DNA from: CAWBLP01 sp963789495
GTDB taxonomy: Bacteria > Pseudomonadota > Alphaproteobacteria > Acetobacterales > Acetobacteraceae
Reading direction: 5' to 3'
Assembly (NCBI GenBank): GCA_963789495.1
Contig: CAWBLP010000008.1
Location: forward strand, 372,001-436,000
DNA: 64,000 nucleotides
Position numbers and translations under genes: made by a program. The notes under the pieces were generated by a model. The model saw nothing but the letters and a program-made list of their open reading frames with translations. It did not search any database and was not told the origin of the DNA. Below, one piece after another: positions 49,884 to 59,503 of this stretch (positions are counted from its first letter, which is position 1; each line of letters begins with the position of its first letter).

Positions 49884-52506
49884 ACCAACCACCGCCTGGC
49901 ACACGCTGGATGCGGCCAACACCGCGGCGCGGCTGCGCACCGATCCGCAACGCGGCCTGTCCGCGGCCGAGGCGGCAGATCGTCGCCGGCGTCACGGACC
50001 GAATGTGCTGCAGGAAGCCGTTCGGCGCAGCCCGCTGCGCATGCTGGCCGCGCAGTTCGCCGATTTCATGATCCTGCTGCTGATCGCCGCGGCCCTGGTG
50101 TCCGGCGTGATCGGCGACATCGAGGACACGGTGGTGATCCTCGGCATCGTGGTGCTCAACGCCGCGGTCGGCTTCGTGCAGGAGTTCCGTGCGGAACGCG
50201 CCATGGCGGCGCTGCAACGGCTGGCCCCGCAACGCGCGGTGGTGCTGCGCGACGGCCGCTCGCAGGCGGTGTCCGCGGAGGATCTGGTGCCGGGCGACGT
50301 GGTCCTGCTGGAAGCCGGTAACGCGGTGCCGGCCGATCTGCGCCTGCTGGAAGCGGTGGACCTGAAACTGGGCGAGGCCTCGCTGACCGGCGAATCCCTG
50401 CCGGTCGAGAAACTCACCACGCCGCTCGACGATGCCACCGCGCCGCTCGGCGATCGCCGCAACCTGGCGTTCAAGGGCACCGTGGTCCTGTATGGCCGTG
50501 GCCGCGGCATCGTCACCGCCATCGGCATGGCAACCGAACTGGGCCATATCGCCAGCCTGCTGCAATCCGGGGAGCCGCCGCGCACCCCGCTGCAACAGCG
50601 GCTCACCGTGTTCGGCCGCCAGATTGCCATCGGCGCCCTGGCGATCTGCGCGCTGATTTTCGGTATCGGCCTGCTGCGCGGCGAGCCGCCGCTACTGATG
50701 CTGCTGACCGCGCTCAGCCTGGCGGTGGCGGCAATCCCCGAGGCACTGCCCGCGGTGGTCACCGTGCTGCTGGCGCTCGGCGCCGGACGCATGGCGCGCG
50801 CGCATGCGCTGATCCGCCGCCTGCCGGCGGTGGAGACGCTGGGCTCGGTCACCACCATCTGCTCCGACAAGACCGGCACGCTGACGCGCAACGAGATGCG
50901 CGCGACCGAGGCGTGGATCAATGGAAAGCGCGTGGCGGTGGCTGCGCTGGACCCGGCCGCGCCGCCGGATGTGGCCCTGCTGCGTGCCATGGCGCTGTGC
51001 AACGACGTCGCGACGGCCGAGGACGGTCAGGTGCTGGGCGATCCCACCGAGGTCGCGCTGTGGCGGGAAGCGGCGGCGGCGGGGTTCGCCAAGACCGAGC
51101 TGGAACGCAACTTTGGCCGCGTGCTGGACGTACCGTTCGAGTCCGAGCGCAAGCGCATGACGACCTTGCATGTGCAGGGCGACGGCTTCCTCGCCATCAC
51201 CAAGGGCGCGCCGGAGACCACGCTGCCGCAATGCAGCGCGGTCATGACCGCGGCCGGTGCGGTGCCGCTGGACCTGGCGGCGATGCTGCGGCTGGCGGAT
51301 GCGATGGCGGCGGACGGGCTGCGTGTCCTCGCTTTGGCGAGCCGAAGCTGGGACACGCTGCCGACGGAGCGCAGCGCGGCGATGCTGGAGCGCGACCTCA
51401 CCCTGCTGGGCCTGGTCGGGCTGCTCGATCCGCCGCGGCCGGAGGCGCGGGACGCCGTGGCAACCTGCCGCCAGGCCGGGATCACGCCGGTGATGATCAC
51501 CGGCGACCATCCGGCGACCGCTCGCGCCATCGCGCGCCAGCTGGGACTGCTGGACGAGCACGCCGGGGTGCTGACCGGCCGCGACCTGCAGGCGCTGTCG
51601 GACCAGGCGCTGCAGCAGCGCGTGGGCACCATCCGGGTCTACGCGCGGGTCGATCCGGCGCAGAAGATCCGCATCGTGGCGGCGCTGCAGGCGACCGGCG
51701 AGGTGGTCGCGATGACCGGCGACGGCGTGAACGACGCGCCAGCGCTGGCGCGGGCGGATATCGGGGTCGCGATGGGCAAGCTCGGCACCGACGTCGCGCG
51801 CGAGGCCGCCAGCCTGGTGCTGCTCGACGACAATTTCGCGACCATCGTGGCCGCGGTGCGGGAGGGGCGGCGGATTTACGACAATATCCGCAAATTCGTC
51901 CGCTTCGTGGTGACCTGCAACTCGGCCGAGATCTGGACCATCTTCCTGGCGCCGTTCCTCGGACTTCCGGTGCCGCTGCTGCCGATCCAGATCCTGTGGA
52001 TCAACCTGGTCACCGATGGGTTGCCTGGCCTGGCGCTGGCAGCGGAGCCTGCCGAGGGAGCGATCATGCACCGCCCGCCGCGGCCGCCGCGCGAGGGTCT
52101 GTTCGCCGGGGGCATGGCACGTCACGTGATCTGGGTCGGTCTGCTGATGGCGGGCCTGACGCTCGCCACTCAGGCCGCCGCGATCGCCGCCGGCGACACG
52201 CATTGGCAGACCATGGTGTTCACCGTGCTCACCTTCGTGCAGATGTGGCAGGTGATGGCGATCCGTTCGGATCGGGAGTCGCTGTTCCGACAGGGCCTGC
52301 TGTCCAACAAGCCATTGCTGGGCGCGGTGATGCTGACCTTCGTGTTGCAGCTTCTGGTGATCTACCTGCCCCCGCTAAATCCGATCTTCGACACCGCACC
52401 GCTGACGCTGGGCGAGCTGGCGGTGTGCGTCGGGGTGTCGAGCCTCGTGTTCGTCGCGATCGAACTCGGCAAGTGGCGGGAGCGGAGGCGGAGAGATCAG
52501 GGCTGA
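49873..52506 (+). CDS. P-type (IIA) calcium-type cation ATPase
   Basis: 877 residues with the full P-type architecture. It has an N-terminal cation-ATPase domain (GLSAAEAADRRRRHGPNVL), an actuator loop with GEASLTGESLPVEK (TGES dephosphorylation motif), helix 4 SLAVAAIPEALPAVVTVLLA (P-E-x-L-P ion site of Ca2+/Na+/K+ pumps), the phosphorylated Asp332 in ICSDKTGTLTRNEM, nucleotide-site ITKGAPE and the hinge VAMTGDGVNDAPALARADIGVAMG. Ten membrane helices. With the antiporter it forms a two-gene calcium efflux pair; another divalent ion is possible. Confidence 0.93.
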   Translation: MAPEPTTAWHTLDAANTAARLRTDPQRGLSAAEAADRRRRHGPNVLQEAVRRSPLRMLAAQFADFMILLLIAAALVSGVIGDIEDTVVILGIVVLNAAVGFVQEFRAERAMAALQRLAPQRAVVLRDGRSQAVSAEDLVPGDVVLLEAGNAVPADLRLLEAVDLKLGEASLTGESLPVEKLTTPLDDATAPLGDRRNLAFKGTVVLYGRGRGIVTAIGMATELGHIASLLQSGEPPRTPLQQRLTVFGRQIAIGALAICALIFGIGLLRGEPPLLMLLTALSLAVAAIPEALPAVVTVLLALGAGRMARAHALIRRLPAVETLGSVTTICSDKTGTLTRNEMRATEAWINGKRVAVAALDPAAPPDVALLRAMALCNDVATAEDGQVLGDPTEVALWREAAAAGFAKTELERNFGRVLDVPFESERKRMTTLHVQGDGFLAITKGAPETTLPQCSAVMTAAGAVPLDLAAMLRLADAMAADGLRVLALASRSWDTLPTERSAAMLERDLTLLGLVGLLDPPRPEARDAVATCRQAGITPVMITGDHPATARAIARQLGLLDEHAGVLTGRDLQALSDQALQQRVGTIRVYARVDPAQKIRIVAALQATGEVVAMTGDGVNDAPALARADIGVAMGKLGTDVAREAASLVLLDDNFATIVAAVREGRRIYDNIRKFVRFVVTCNSAEIWTIFLAPFLGLPVPLLPIQILWINLVTDGLPGLALAAEPAEGAIMHRPPRPPREGLFAGGMARHVIWVGLLMAGLTLATQAAAIAAGDTHWQTMVFTVLTFVQMWQVMAIRSDRESLFRQGLLSNKPLLGAVMLTFVLQLLVIYLPPLNPIFDTAPLTLGELAVCVGVSSLVFVAIELGKWRERRRRDQG

Positions 52507-52559
52507 TCCACCGGCCTCCCCCGGCGGCAGGCCGATGACAAGCAGCCCGCCGGCCGCTC

Positions 52560-52856
52560 TCACCAGCCCAGGAACAGGCCGACGTCGCCGGGTTTGCCGT
52601 CCGGGAAGGTCAACATCCGCGCGGACAGGGTGAAGCCGCGCGGCTTCAGATCGCGCTCCCAGCGCAGATAAAGTTCCGCCGGCTCGCCGCGCAGCGAGGT
52701 CGGCCAATCCGCCTCGGCCACGTTGATCGCGCGTCCGCCATCCAGGCAGAGCGCCGCCGGAAATTGCAGCAGCAGCGATTCCTCCATGCCGTTCGCCGCC
52801 GCTTCATGGGCGCGATGCAGCATCTCCCGCCATACCGGATCGAGGTACATGGGCAT
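52560..52856 (-). CDS. Hypothetical protein, 98 aa
   Basis: MPMYLDPVWREMLHRAHEAA ... DGKPGDVGLFLGW. It looks like a compact globular protein (helix, strand FPAALCLDGG, acidic helix, LYLRWERDLKPRGF strand). No family recognised. Its first 53 bp overlap the end of the CBS-domain gene, a long overlap, so the true start may be a downstream ATG at 52823 or the CBS frame may end earlier in nature. Convergent with the ATPase gene. Confidence 0.5.
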   Translation of the reverse strand: MPMYLDPVWREMLHRAHEAAANGMEESLLLQFPAALCLDGGRAINVAEADWPTSLRGEPAELYLRWERDLKPRGFTLSARMLTFPDGKPGDVGLFLGW

Positions 52857-53571
52857 CGATCAACGCCTTCGCCCGCTGCCGCCGCTGCCGCGCGGCGGAT
52901 CGGCGGACTTCCTCGCGGTGTTCCACCTCGCCGTGATGGAAGTCCTCCACCAGATGATGGAAATCATCCGCGGCCAGTGTGGCCTCGTCCGGTTTTGGCG
53001 TGGGTGCGGCTGCAGCCGGATCGGCGACCGGCACCACTTCCCAGGCGGGCCGACGGTAGGGGCCGAACAAGCTGAGCAGGAAGCCGGGATGTTCCTTGCG
53101 TTCGGCTGCCGCATCCGATGCCGGTGTCGCCGCCACCGCGCGCAGCAGGTCGGCGCGGCTGACAATGCCGACCAGCCGACCTTCACGCAGCACCGGTACC
53201 CGCTTGATGTGATGGATCGCCAGCAGGCGGGCGATCTCGCTGGCCTCGGTGGTCTCCGTAACCGTGACTAGCGGCGCCGCCATGACGTCGCGCGCGGTGC
53301 GGTCGGGCGCGGTCAACCGGGCCTGGAAACTATCGTCCAGCGTCTGCCGGCCCGTGATCAAGCTGAGCCACCAGTCGCGCCGCGCCACTCGCTCCTTTTC
53401 GTCTCGGCCGACCAGGTCGCCCTCGCTGACCATGCCGATCGGCGTGCCTTCGCTGTCCACCACCGGGACGGCACTGATGCCGTGGTCCAGCAGCAACTGG
53501 GCAATCCTTCGGGTCGGCTCGTCCGGTCCCACCGAAATGACCGTCTCCGTCATTAGATCATGAGCCTGCAT
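52804..53571 (-). CDS. Tandem CBS-domain protein
   Basis: About 255 residues from the ATG at 53571 (MQAHDLMTETVISVGPDEPT). CBS domain 1 spans roughly residues 1-60 (EPTRRIAQLLLDHGISAVPVVDSEGTPIGMVSEGDL) and CBS domain 2 roughly 95-160 (TARDVMAAPLVTVTETTEASEIARLLAIHHIKRVPVLREGRLVGIVSRADLLRAV). This pair forms a Bateman module that binds adenosine nucleotides. A His/Glu-rich tail (DDFHHLVEDFHHGEVEHREEV) follows and may bind metal. Stand-alone CBS proteins sense energy charge and regulate partners; no partner is obvious, though the ion pumps are adjacent. Confidence 0.85.
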   Translation of the reverse strand: MQAHDLMTETVISVGPDEPTRRIAQLLLDHGISAVPVVDSEGTPIGMVSEGDLVGRDEKERVARRDWWLSLITGRQTLDDSFQARLTAPDRTARDVMAAPLVTVTETTEASEIARLLAIHHIKRVPVLREGRLVGIVSRADLLRAVAATPASDAAAERKEHPGFLLSLFGPYRRPAWEVVPVADPAAAAPTPKPDEATLAADDFHHLVEDFHHGEVEHREEVRRSAARQRRQRAKALIDAHVPRSGMAGDAASRP

Positions 53572-53983
53572 CGATGCGCGATCTCCTGCTGGTACGTTTC
53601 TGCCCGCCGATATGCCGGAACGCTGTGCCAGGTTCCGAGGTGCCGGCTGTCGGGCGGGTCCGCGCGGCCTGATCGGGTTGGCACGCCGGACCGCCTGAAC
53701 CGGCCGATCCCGGCGCCCTGTCCCTGCCCGCCGCCGACACTGTCGAGCAGAGGTCCCGTCTCCGCCACCGCGCCGTGCGGCGTGTTGACCTGGGTCAAGC
53801 GATTGCCGGTGACCGGATGAAGTTTCTGCGAGCTTAGGGCCACTCTCCTTCGGCCGCCGTGACGATCCGGTCGGCGTGACGGCCCGATCGGCGCCCTCGG
53901 CAGGAAGCACTGGACAAGCGGTTTACTCATGAGTAGATATCGCGGCCAATCGGTAAGCCAAGTTTAGGGCACCAGGAAACGTA

Positions 53984-54016
53984 GGACACCCCGCCGCTCT
54001 CCACGGCGGGGTGTCC
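53984..54016. terminator. Strong GC hairpin, possible terminator
   Basis: A perfect 13-bp stem, GGACACCCCGCCG with CGGCGGGGTGTCC, around a 7-base loop. No T-run follows, so intrinsic termination is unproven. It may also be a free-standing palindrome or protein site. It lies in a 530-bp gene-poor stretch between the CBS gene (leftward) and the Excalibur gene (rightward) in which I see no other gene. Confidence 0.45.
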
Positions 54017-54102
54017 TGCGTACCGGCCCTGCGACCGACCGCCCTGAAACCGCCTTGTAAGCCACGGACGCCAGGATGCGGACCGGGAGGCGATGGCGGG
54101 CC

Positions 54103-54447
54103 ATGTGCAAATCGGGCGACACTTATCCGCACTGGCGCCATCCGCGCCGTGGTCGCGGCCGTTGGCGGTTCGGATCCCCCCTTCTGCCGATTCTGTTGGT
54201 CGGCGCCGGCGTGGTGCTGGGAACGCAGGTGCGCGATCCGGCATTGCAGCTGTCAGGCGGCCAGCGATTGCCTACGGTCCAGACGCCTGGGATAGGCAGA
54301 GGCCCGTCTGCATCCCGTCCTCCACGCAAGTGCTCCGTGGCACGCGCCATGGGCCTGCAGGATATTCCGCGGGGATCGCCGTACTACGCGCCATGGCTCG
54401 ACCGGGACAATGATGGCTGGGCCTGCGAACCCTGGCACGGTCGATAG
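54103..54447 (+). CDS. Membrane-anchored Excalibur-domain protein
   Basis: About 114 residues. A hydrophobic segment near residue 30-50 (SPLLPILLVGAGVVLGTQV) is likely an N-terminal membrane anchor, followed by a linker. The C-terminal module KCSVARAMGLQDIPRGSPYYAPWLDRDNDGWACEPW matches the Excalibur domain with its EF-hand-like D-x-D-x-D-G-x-x-C-E loop and paired Cys, a calcium-binding extracytoplasmic domain. The start is uncertain (ATG 54103 chosen for an upstream GGGAGG; 54076 possible). Calcium context: the Ca2+-type transporters are 2 kb away. Confidence 0.65.
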   Translation: MCKSGDTYPHWRHPRRGRGRWRFGSPLLPILLVGAGVVLGTQVRDPALQLSGGQRLPTVQTPGIGRGPSASRPPRKCSVARAMGLQDIPRGSPYYAPWLDRDNDGWACEPWHGR

Positions 54448-54608
54448 TGCCGCTCCCGGCCTGACCGGTCTCCAGCGATCCCCCGCCCTTCAATCCAATA
54501 AGCAAAGCGGCACCGGCCAATAAGCGACCCGGCATCGGCTTGGCCTGCACCGTGGCCGCGCGCTATGCCAGCGGGAGACGCCCACCCGCCACACAGGAAC
54601 CAATCAGC

Positions 54609-55268
54609 ATGGGTCAGCTCCGCGGCGCGGTCATCCCCGTCACCCCGTTCCAGCAGAATTGCCTGCTCCTCTGGGATGAGGAGACCAGCGACGCCTGGGT
54701 GGTCGATCCCGGCGGTGAGGTGGACCGTATCCTCGCCGCGATCGATCAGACCGGCGCGCGCGTGCAGCGTATCCTGCTCACCCACGGCCATCTGGATCAC
54801 GCCGGCGGGGCCGCCGAATTGCAGGAAGCCCTGCGCGCCCGCGCCGGCGACCAGGATGCCGCGCCGCTCGACGGCCCGGACCGGCGCGACCAGTTCCTGC
54901 TGGATGGGCTGGCCGAGCAGGCCGCGGGCTACGGCTTCGCGGCCCGCAATGTGACGCCGGACCGCTGGCTGGCGGAAGGCGACCAGGTCGCTCTGGCGGA
55001 GCATGTGTTCGACGTGCTGCACTGCCCAGGGCATACCCCCGGCCACATCGTCTTCATCAACCAGGCCGCCCGTTTCGCCCTGGTGGGCGACGTGCTGTTC
55101 CAGGGCTCGATCGGCCGCACCGACTTCACCTATGGCGACCACGCGGCGCTGATCGACGCCATCCAGCGCAAGCTGCTGCCGCTGGGCGATGACATGTCGT
55201 TCCTGTGCGGCCACGGCCCCGGCTCGACCTTCGGCGCGGAACGCGCGACAAATCCGTTCCTGCGCTGA
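54609..55268 (+). CDS. MBL-fold hydrolase, glyoxalase II-like
   Basis: 219 residues from the ATG at 54609 (MGQLRGAVIPVTPFQQNCLL). The fold is the YcbL/GloB-like branch: NCLLLWDEETSDAWVVDPGG, the zinc motif LLTHGHLDHAGGAAEL (H59, H61, D63, H64), LHCPGHTPGHIVFIN (next His), LVGDVLFQGSIGRTDF (bridging Asp) and SFLCGHGPGSTFGAERATNPFL (last His and C-terminal N-P). Such proteins hydrolyse S-lactoylglutathione or other thioesters, or are of unknown function. Followed 31 bp later by a dioxygenase gene on the same strand. Confidence 0.9.
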   Translation: MGQLRGAVIPVTPFQQNCLLLWDEETSDAWVVDPGGEVDRILAAIDQTGARVQRILLTHGHLDHAGGAAELQEALRARAGDQDAAPLDGPDRRDQFLLDGLAEQAAGYGFAARNVTPDRWLAEGDQVALAEHVFDVLHCPGHTPGHIVFINQAARFALVGDVLFQGSIGRTDFTYGDHAALIDAIQRKLLPLGDDMSFLCGHGPGSTFGAERATNPFLR

Positions 55269-55299
55269 CAAGCCCGGACCACCGGGCGGGAGGAACGCC

Positions 55300-56115
55300 A
55301 TGGCACAGCTCACGCTGACCAAGCTGCACCCATCGCTCGGCGCCGAAGTCGCCGGCGTCGACCTGAGCCAGAGGCTCGATACCGAGACGAGCCTGGCGCT
55401 GAACCGCGCCCTGGCCGACCACCTGGCGCTGGTGTTCCGCGACCAGCAGCTTACGCCGGAGCAGTATTTGGCTGCTTCCAGCGCCTTCGGCCCGCCGATG
55501 CGGCAGCATTATTCGCAGCACAACATGCCGGATCAGCCGGATATCGGCCTGGTCTGGCACCGCAACGGCCAGCGCCCGGCCGAGATGTGGCACACCGACC
55601 ACACCAACCGGGAGCGCCCGCCCGCCGCGACGCTGCTGTACGGGGTGGAGATCCCCTCTGCCGGCGGCGGCACCAGCGTCGCCAACATGCGCGCCGCCTA
55701 TGCCGCGCTGCCGGCCACTGAACGCGCGCGGCTGGAGGCGCTGTCCACCGTCAACAGCCTGGACCGCGACCATGACGACACACGCCACGAGGACCGCGAG
55801 AAATTCGGTGCGCCGATCGTGCACCCGATGGTCCGCACCCATCCGGTGCACGGCTCGCGCGCGGTGTATTTCCATGTCACCAAGACGCTGCGCATCGAGG
55901 GCATGACTCCGGAGGCGAGTCGCGCCTATCTCGAGGACCTGCTGCAGCGCATGATCCGGCCGGACATCATCTATCATCATGCCTGGCGTCGCGGCGACGT
56001 GCTGGTGATCGATGACCGCGCCACCATGCACCGGGCCCACGGCGACTACGATCGCAACCAGAGCCGCGTGCTGTGGCGGATCATCGTCGAGGGCGACCGG
56101 CCGGTACTGATGTGA
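55300..56115 (+). CDS. TauD/TfdA-family 2-oxoglutarate/Fe(II) dioxygenase
   Basis: 271 residues starting MAQLTLTKLHPSLGAEVAGVD behind GGGAGGAACGCC. The iron facial triad is H98-x-D100 (EMWHTDHTNRE) and H244 (DRATMHRAHGDYD). The 2-oxoglutarate-binding Arg is in RVLWRIIVEGDRP. Members hydroxylate taurine, alkyl sulfates, phenoxyacetates or carnitine precursors, usually releasing a side chain as aldehyde. No sulfonate transporter is adjacent, so the substrate is open. It may form an operon with the MBL gene just upstream. Confidence 0.92.
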   Translation: MAQLTLTKLHPSLGAEVAGVDLSQRLDTETSLALNRALADHLALVFRDQQLTPEQYLAASSAFGPPMRQHYSQHNMPDQPDIGLVWHRNGQRPAEMWHTDHTNRERPPAATLLYGVEIPSAGGGTSVANMRAAYAALPATERARLEALSTVNSLDRDHDDTRHEDREKFGAPIVHPMVRTHPVHGSRAVYFHVTKTLRIEGMTPEASRAYLEDLLQRMIRPDIIYHHAWRRGDVLVIDDRATMHRAHGDYDRNQSRVLWRIIVEGDRPVLM

Positions 56116-56230
56116 ATGCCCGCCTAGCGCGCCGCCCGGGTCACCGCTAGTCTCCGCCGCCTGAACCGACCGAGTTCTGGCTGTTGCCGCGACCCTGCTG
56201 GCAGCGGCGTCCAACGGGGAGAGTCGCCGT

Positions 56231-58606
56231 TTGCTTCGCATGACCCTCATGCGGCTTGTCGCCGCGTGCCTGCTGCCTCTGCTATGCGTGGGCCCCACCC
56301 AGGCCCAGCGCGCTGCGTCCCCACGCCAGGCGGCCGGCCCCGTTCGGCCCGCCGGTACCATCCAGGCCGTCAAGGTCCAGGGTAACGAGCGCATCGAGGA
56401 AGGCACGATCCGCTCCTATATGCTGGTGCAGCCCGGCGACCCGTTCGACCCGGATCGGCTCGATCGCAGCCTGAAGACGCTGTACGCCACCGGCCTGTTC
56501 CAGGATGTCCGGCTGGACCGGCAGGGCGACACGCTGGTGGTCCACGTGGTGGAGAACCCGATCGTCAATCGAGTGGCGTTCGAGGGCAACCACAAGCTCA
56601 ATGACGACCAGTTGCGGCCGGAGATCCAGCTTCGCCCGCGCGCGGTGTTCACCCCGGCGCTGGCCGAATCCGATCGCAAGCGCATTCTCGATCTCTACGC
56701 CAAGCACGGATACTACGACGCCAGCGTCGAGCCGCAGATCATTCGCCTGCCGCAGAACCGGGTCGATGTGGTCTTCGAGGTGAATGACGGGCAGGCGACG
56801 CTGATCAGCAAGATCGCCTTCGTCGGCAACCACGCCTTCAGCGAAGGGCGGCTGACCGAGGTGATCAACAGCCGCGAGGAACGCTGGTGGCGCTTCCTGT
56901 CCAGTTCGGACCAATACGATCCGGAGCGGCTCAATTTCGACAAGGAGCTGTTGCGTCGGTTCTACCTGAAGAACGGCTACGTCGATTTCCAGGTGTTGGA
57001 CGCGAAATCCGAGCTTTCGCCGGATCGCAAGTCCTTCTTCCTGACCTTTACGATCAGCGAAGGCGAGCGCTACCGGGTCGGCAAGATCGAGATCACCTCG
57101 CAACTGCGCAACCTGGCCGGTGAGGATCTCCGCAAGGATCTCAAGCTGCGCGAGGGCGATTGGTACGATGGCGACGCGGTGGGCCGCAGCTCCGATGCGA
57201 TCGAAGAGGACGTGCACACCCGTGGCTACGCCTTCGTGGACGTCAAGCCGCGGGTCAACAAGGACGCGGCGGCCCATATCGTCAACCTCACCTTCGAGGT
57301 CGGCGAGGGACCGAAAGTCTATGTCGAGCGCATCAACATCAACGGCAACACGCGCACCAAGGACAAGGTGATCCGCCGCGAGTTCCGCCTGGCGGAGGGC
57401 GACGCGTTCAATGCCGAGGCGGTGCGCCGGTCGCGCCAGCGGCTGATGGATCTGGGCTATTTCAACACGGTGGACATCAAGACCGATCCCGGATCGGCCC
57501 CGGACAAGGCGGTGATCAACACCAATCTGTCCGAGAAATCGACCGGCGAGCTGACACTGGGCGGCGGCTACTCCACCGATGCGGGCGCCTTGGTGGATAT
57601 CGGCCTGGGTGAGCGCAACCTGGTCGGCACCGGCATTGCCGCCAACATCAACGGCATCCTGGCGCAGAAGCGTACTTCGATCAGCCTGTCGGTGACCGAC
57701 CCGTATTTCATGGACCGCAACCTGGTCGCCGGCACCGACATATTCCTGATCCAGACCAACTTCCTCGGCACTCAGCCCTATGACGAGCGTCGCGCCGGCT
57801 TCGCGGTGCGCATGGCGGCTACAGCTTCAACGAGCATCTGCGTCAGGTGTGGAGCTACTCGCTGGTCGATCGGAATGTGTTCAACATCAACTCGCAGGCC
57901 AGCCCATTCATCCTGAACGAGGCGGGCACGACGGTGCTGTCGCAGGTCAGCCAGGTGCTGTCGCTGGACTATCGCGACAGCAAGCTCGATCCGCATAGCG
58001 GGTACCTGGCCGAGCTGGGGACGGATTTCGCGGGTCTGGGGGGCGATGCGCGGTTCATCCGCACCAGTCTGAACGCGGCCTACTACATTCCGCTGGACCG
58101 GGTGTTCGGCAGCAGCGAGTGGGGGCATCAAGGTCGCCGCCGGCTTCGGCTACCTGTTCACTCTGGGGCGGCAGGAGCAAATCATCGACCGGTTCTTCCT
58201 GGGCGGCGACAATCTGCGCGGCTTCGAGACCGGCGGCGCCGGGCCGCATGACACGATCTCCGGCGACCCGCTGGGCGGCCGCTTCCTGTGGACGCAAACC
58301 ACCGAGATGCGGTTCCCGTTGCCGGTCTCGCCCGATCTTGGCCTCAGCGGCCGCGCCTTCGTCGATGTCGGCGCGCTGAGCGAGGCCAGTTTTGACAACG
58401 CGTCCTTCGGCAGTCGCGGCTGCGTTGAGCAGAACGGCGCTCCGTGCCAGATTGCCGCCTCCGCCACGCCGCGCGTCGGTGCCGGTGTCGGCATCTCCTG
58501 GCGCACGCAATTCGGTCTGATCAACGTTGACTTGACGCCGTTCGTGATCAAGCAAGCACACGATCAGACGCAGATCTTCCGATTTGGCTTCGGCACGAGG
58601 TTCTAG
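56231..58606 (+). CDS. bamA: Outer membrane protein assembly factor BamA, two one-base frameshifts
   Basis: A signal peptide (MRLVAACLLPLLCVGPTQAQ) is followed by five POTRA domains (IQAVKVQGNERIEEGTIRSY, VNRVAFEGNHKLNDDQL, ISKIAFVGNHAFSEGRL, RVGKIEITSQLRNLAGEDL, VYVERININGNTRTKDKVIR) and the Omp85 beta-barrel ending in a C-terminal Phe (FRFGFGTRF). The barrel frame breaks near 57814 (one base short) and 58124 (five G where four fit); continuing sequence GYSFNEHLRQVWSYSLVD and IKVAAGFGYLFTL is good BamA, including FFLGGDNLRGFETGG with the V/I-R-G-F/Y loop motif. Essential, so the indels are suspect. TTG at 56231 fits the GGGGAG site; ATG 56240 is the alternative. Confidence 0.93.
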
Positions 58607-59472
58607 TGATTCATTCCCGCCTTCCAGTGACCGCCGCACTCGCGGCGTTCGCGCTCGCCCTGCAACCGGTCGCAGCCTCTGCCCAAGGGCAGGCGAACTC
58701 CGAGTGGTTCGTGCCCAACCAGCACCGCACCACCCCGGCGCGGCCGGCGGCCCGGTCGGTGCCGACCCAGCACGCGCCGGAGACTGGCCTGCCGGTTCCG
58801 CCGATCGAGGAGCCGCAACAGCAGCAGCAGATTCAGGTCCAGCTGCCGCCGATGCCGGAACTCCCCAATCTGCCCAAGGGATCGGCCACCCCCGCGGCGA
58901 TCGTCGGCATCCTGTCGGTGCCCGACGTGCTGCGTATTTCTTCTGCCTATCAGGCGGCGGACAAGGAGCTGAGCCAGCGCCGGGAGAAGCTGAACGAGGA
59001 CGCGCAGAAGGAGCAGGTGGCATTGCGCGACCTGGGCCAGCAGCTTGCGACAGAGCGCGCCAAGCTGTCCCCCGAACAGATCCGGCAGAAAGAGCGGGAG
59101 CTGCAGGACCGAATTGCCGAATCGCGGCGCAAGTTCGGCGAGCGTAACCGCATCATCCAGGAGGCGGGCCAGTACGTGATGGCTCAGATCGACCGGGTGC
59201 TGGAAGCGGTGGCGCAGCAGGTGGCGTTGTCGCGCGGGGTCAACATCGTGCTGAACCGGGCGCAGATCCTGGGCACCACGGCGGATTTCGACCTGACGCC
59301 GCAGGTCGCCGAGGTATTGAACAAGGTGCTGGCCTCGGTGGACATTCCGCCGGATGGCGTCTCTCCGGTGAAGCTGCATCCGGTGAAGCCGGAGGCGAAG
59401 GCCGGCGCGCCAGCCGCCGGAGCCGCAGCCAACGGCGGCGCCAAGCCGGCTGCGGCGTCCGGCAAGAAGTAG
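58606..59472 (+). CDS. OmpH/Skp-family periplasmic chaperone
   Basis: 288 residues from a GTG that shares one base with the bamA stop (TAGTG at 58604-58608). A signal peptide (VTAALAAFALALQPVAASAQ) and a Pro/Gln-rich linker are followed by a long coiled-coil region (DKELSQRREKLNEDAQKEQVALRDLGQQLATERAKLSPEQIRQKERELQDRI) typical of Skp tentacles, then the body (GVNIVLNRAQILGTTADFDLTPQVAEVLNKVL). The Ala/Gly/Lys tail is an extension. It holds unfolded outer membrane proteins for delivery to BamA. It is longer than E. coli Skp, as is usual in alphaproteobacteria. Confidence 0.88.
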   Translation: MIHSRLPVTAALAAFALALQPVAASAQGQANSEWFVPNQHRTTPARPAARSVPTQHAPETGLPVPPIEEPQQQQQIQVQLPPMPELPNLPKGSATPAAIVGILSVPDVLRISSAYQAADKELSQRREKLNEDAQKEQVALRDLGQQLATERAKLSPEQIRQKERELQDRIAESRRKFGERNRIIQEAGQYVMAQIDRVLEAVAQQVALSRGVNIVLNRAQILGTTADFDLTPQVAEVLNKVLASVDIPPDGVSPVKLHPVKPEAKAGAPAAGAAANGGAKPAAASGKK

Positions 59473-59503
59473 TCGAGGCAAAACGGCAGGAGGGGCCGGC
59501 GCC

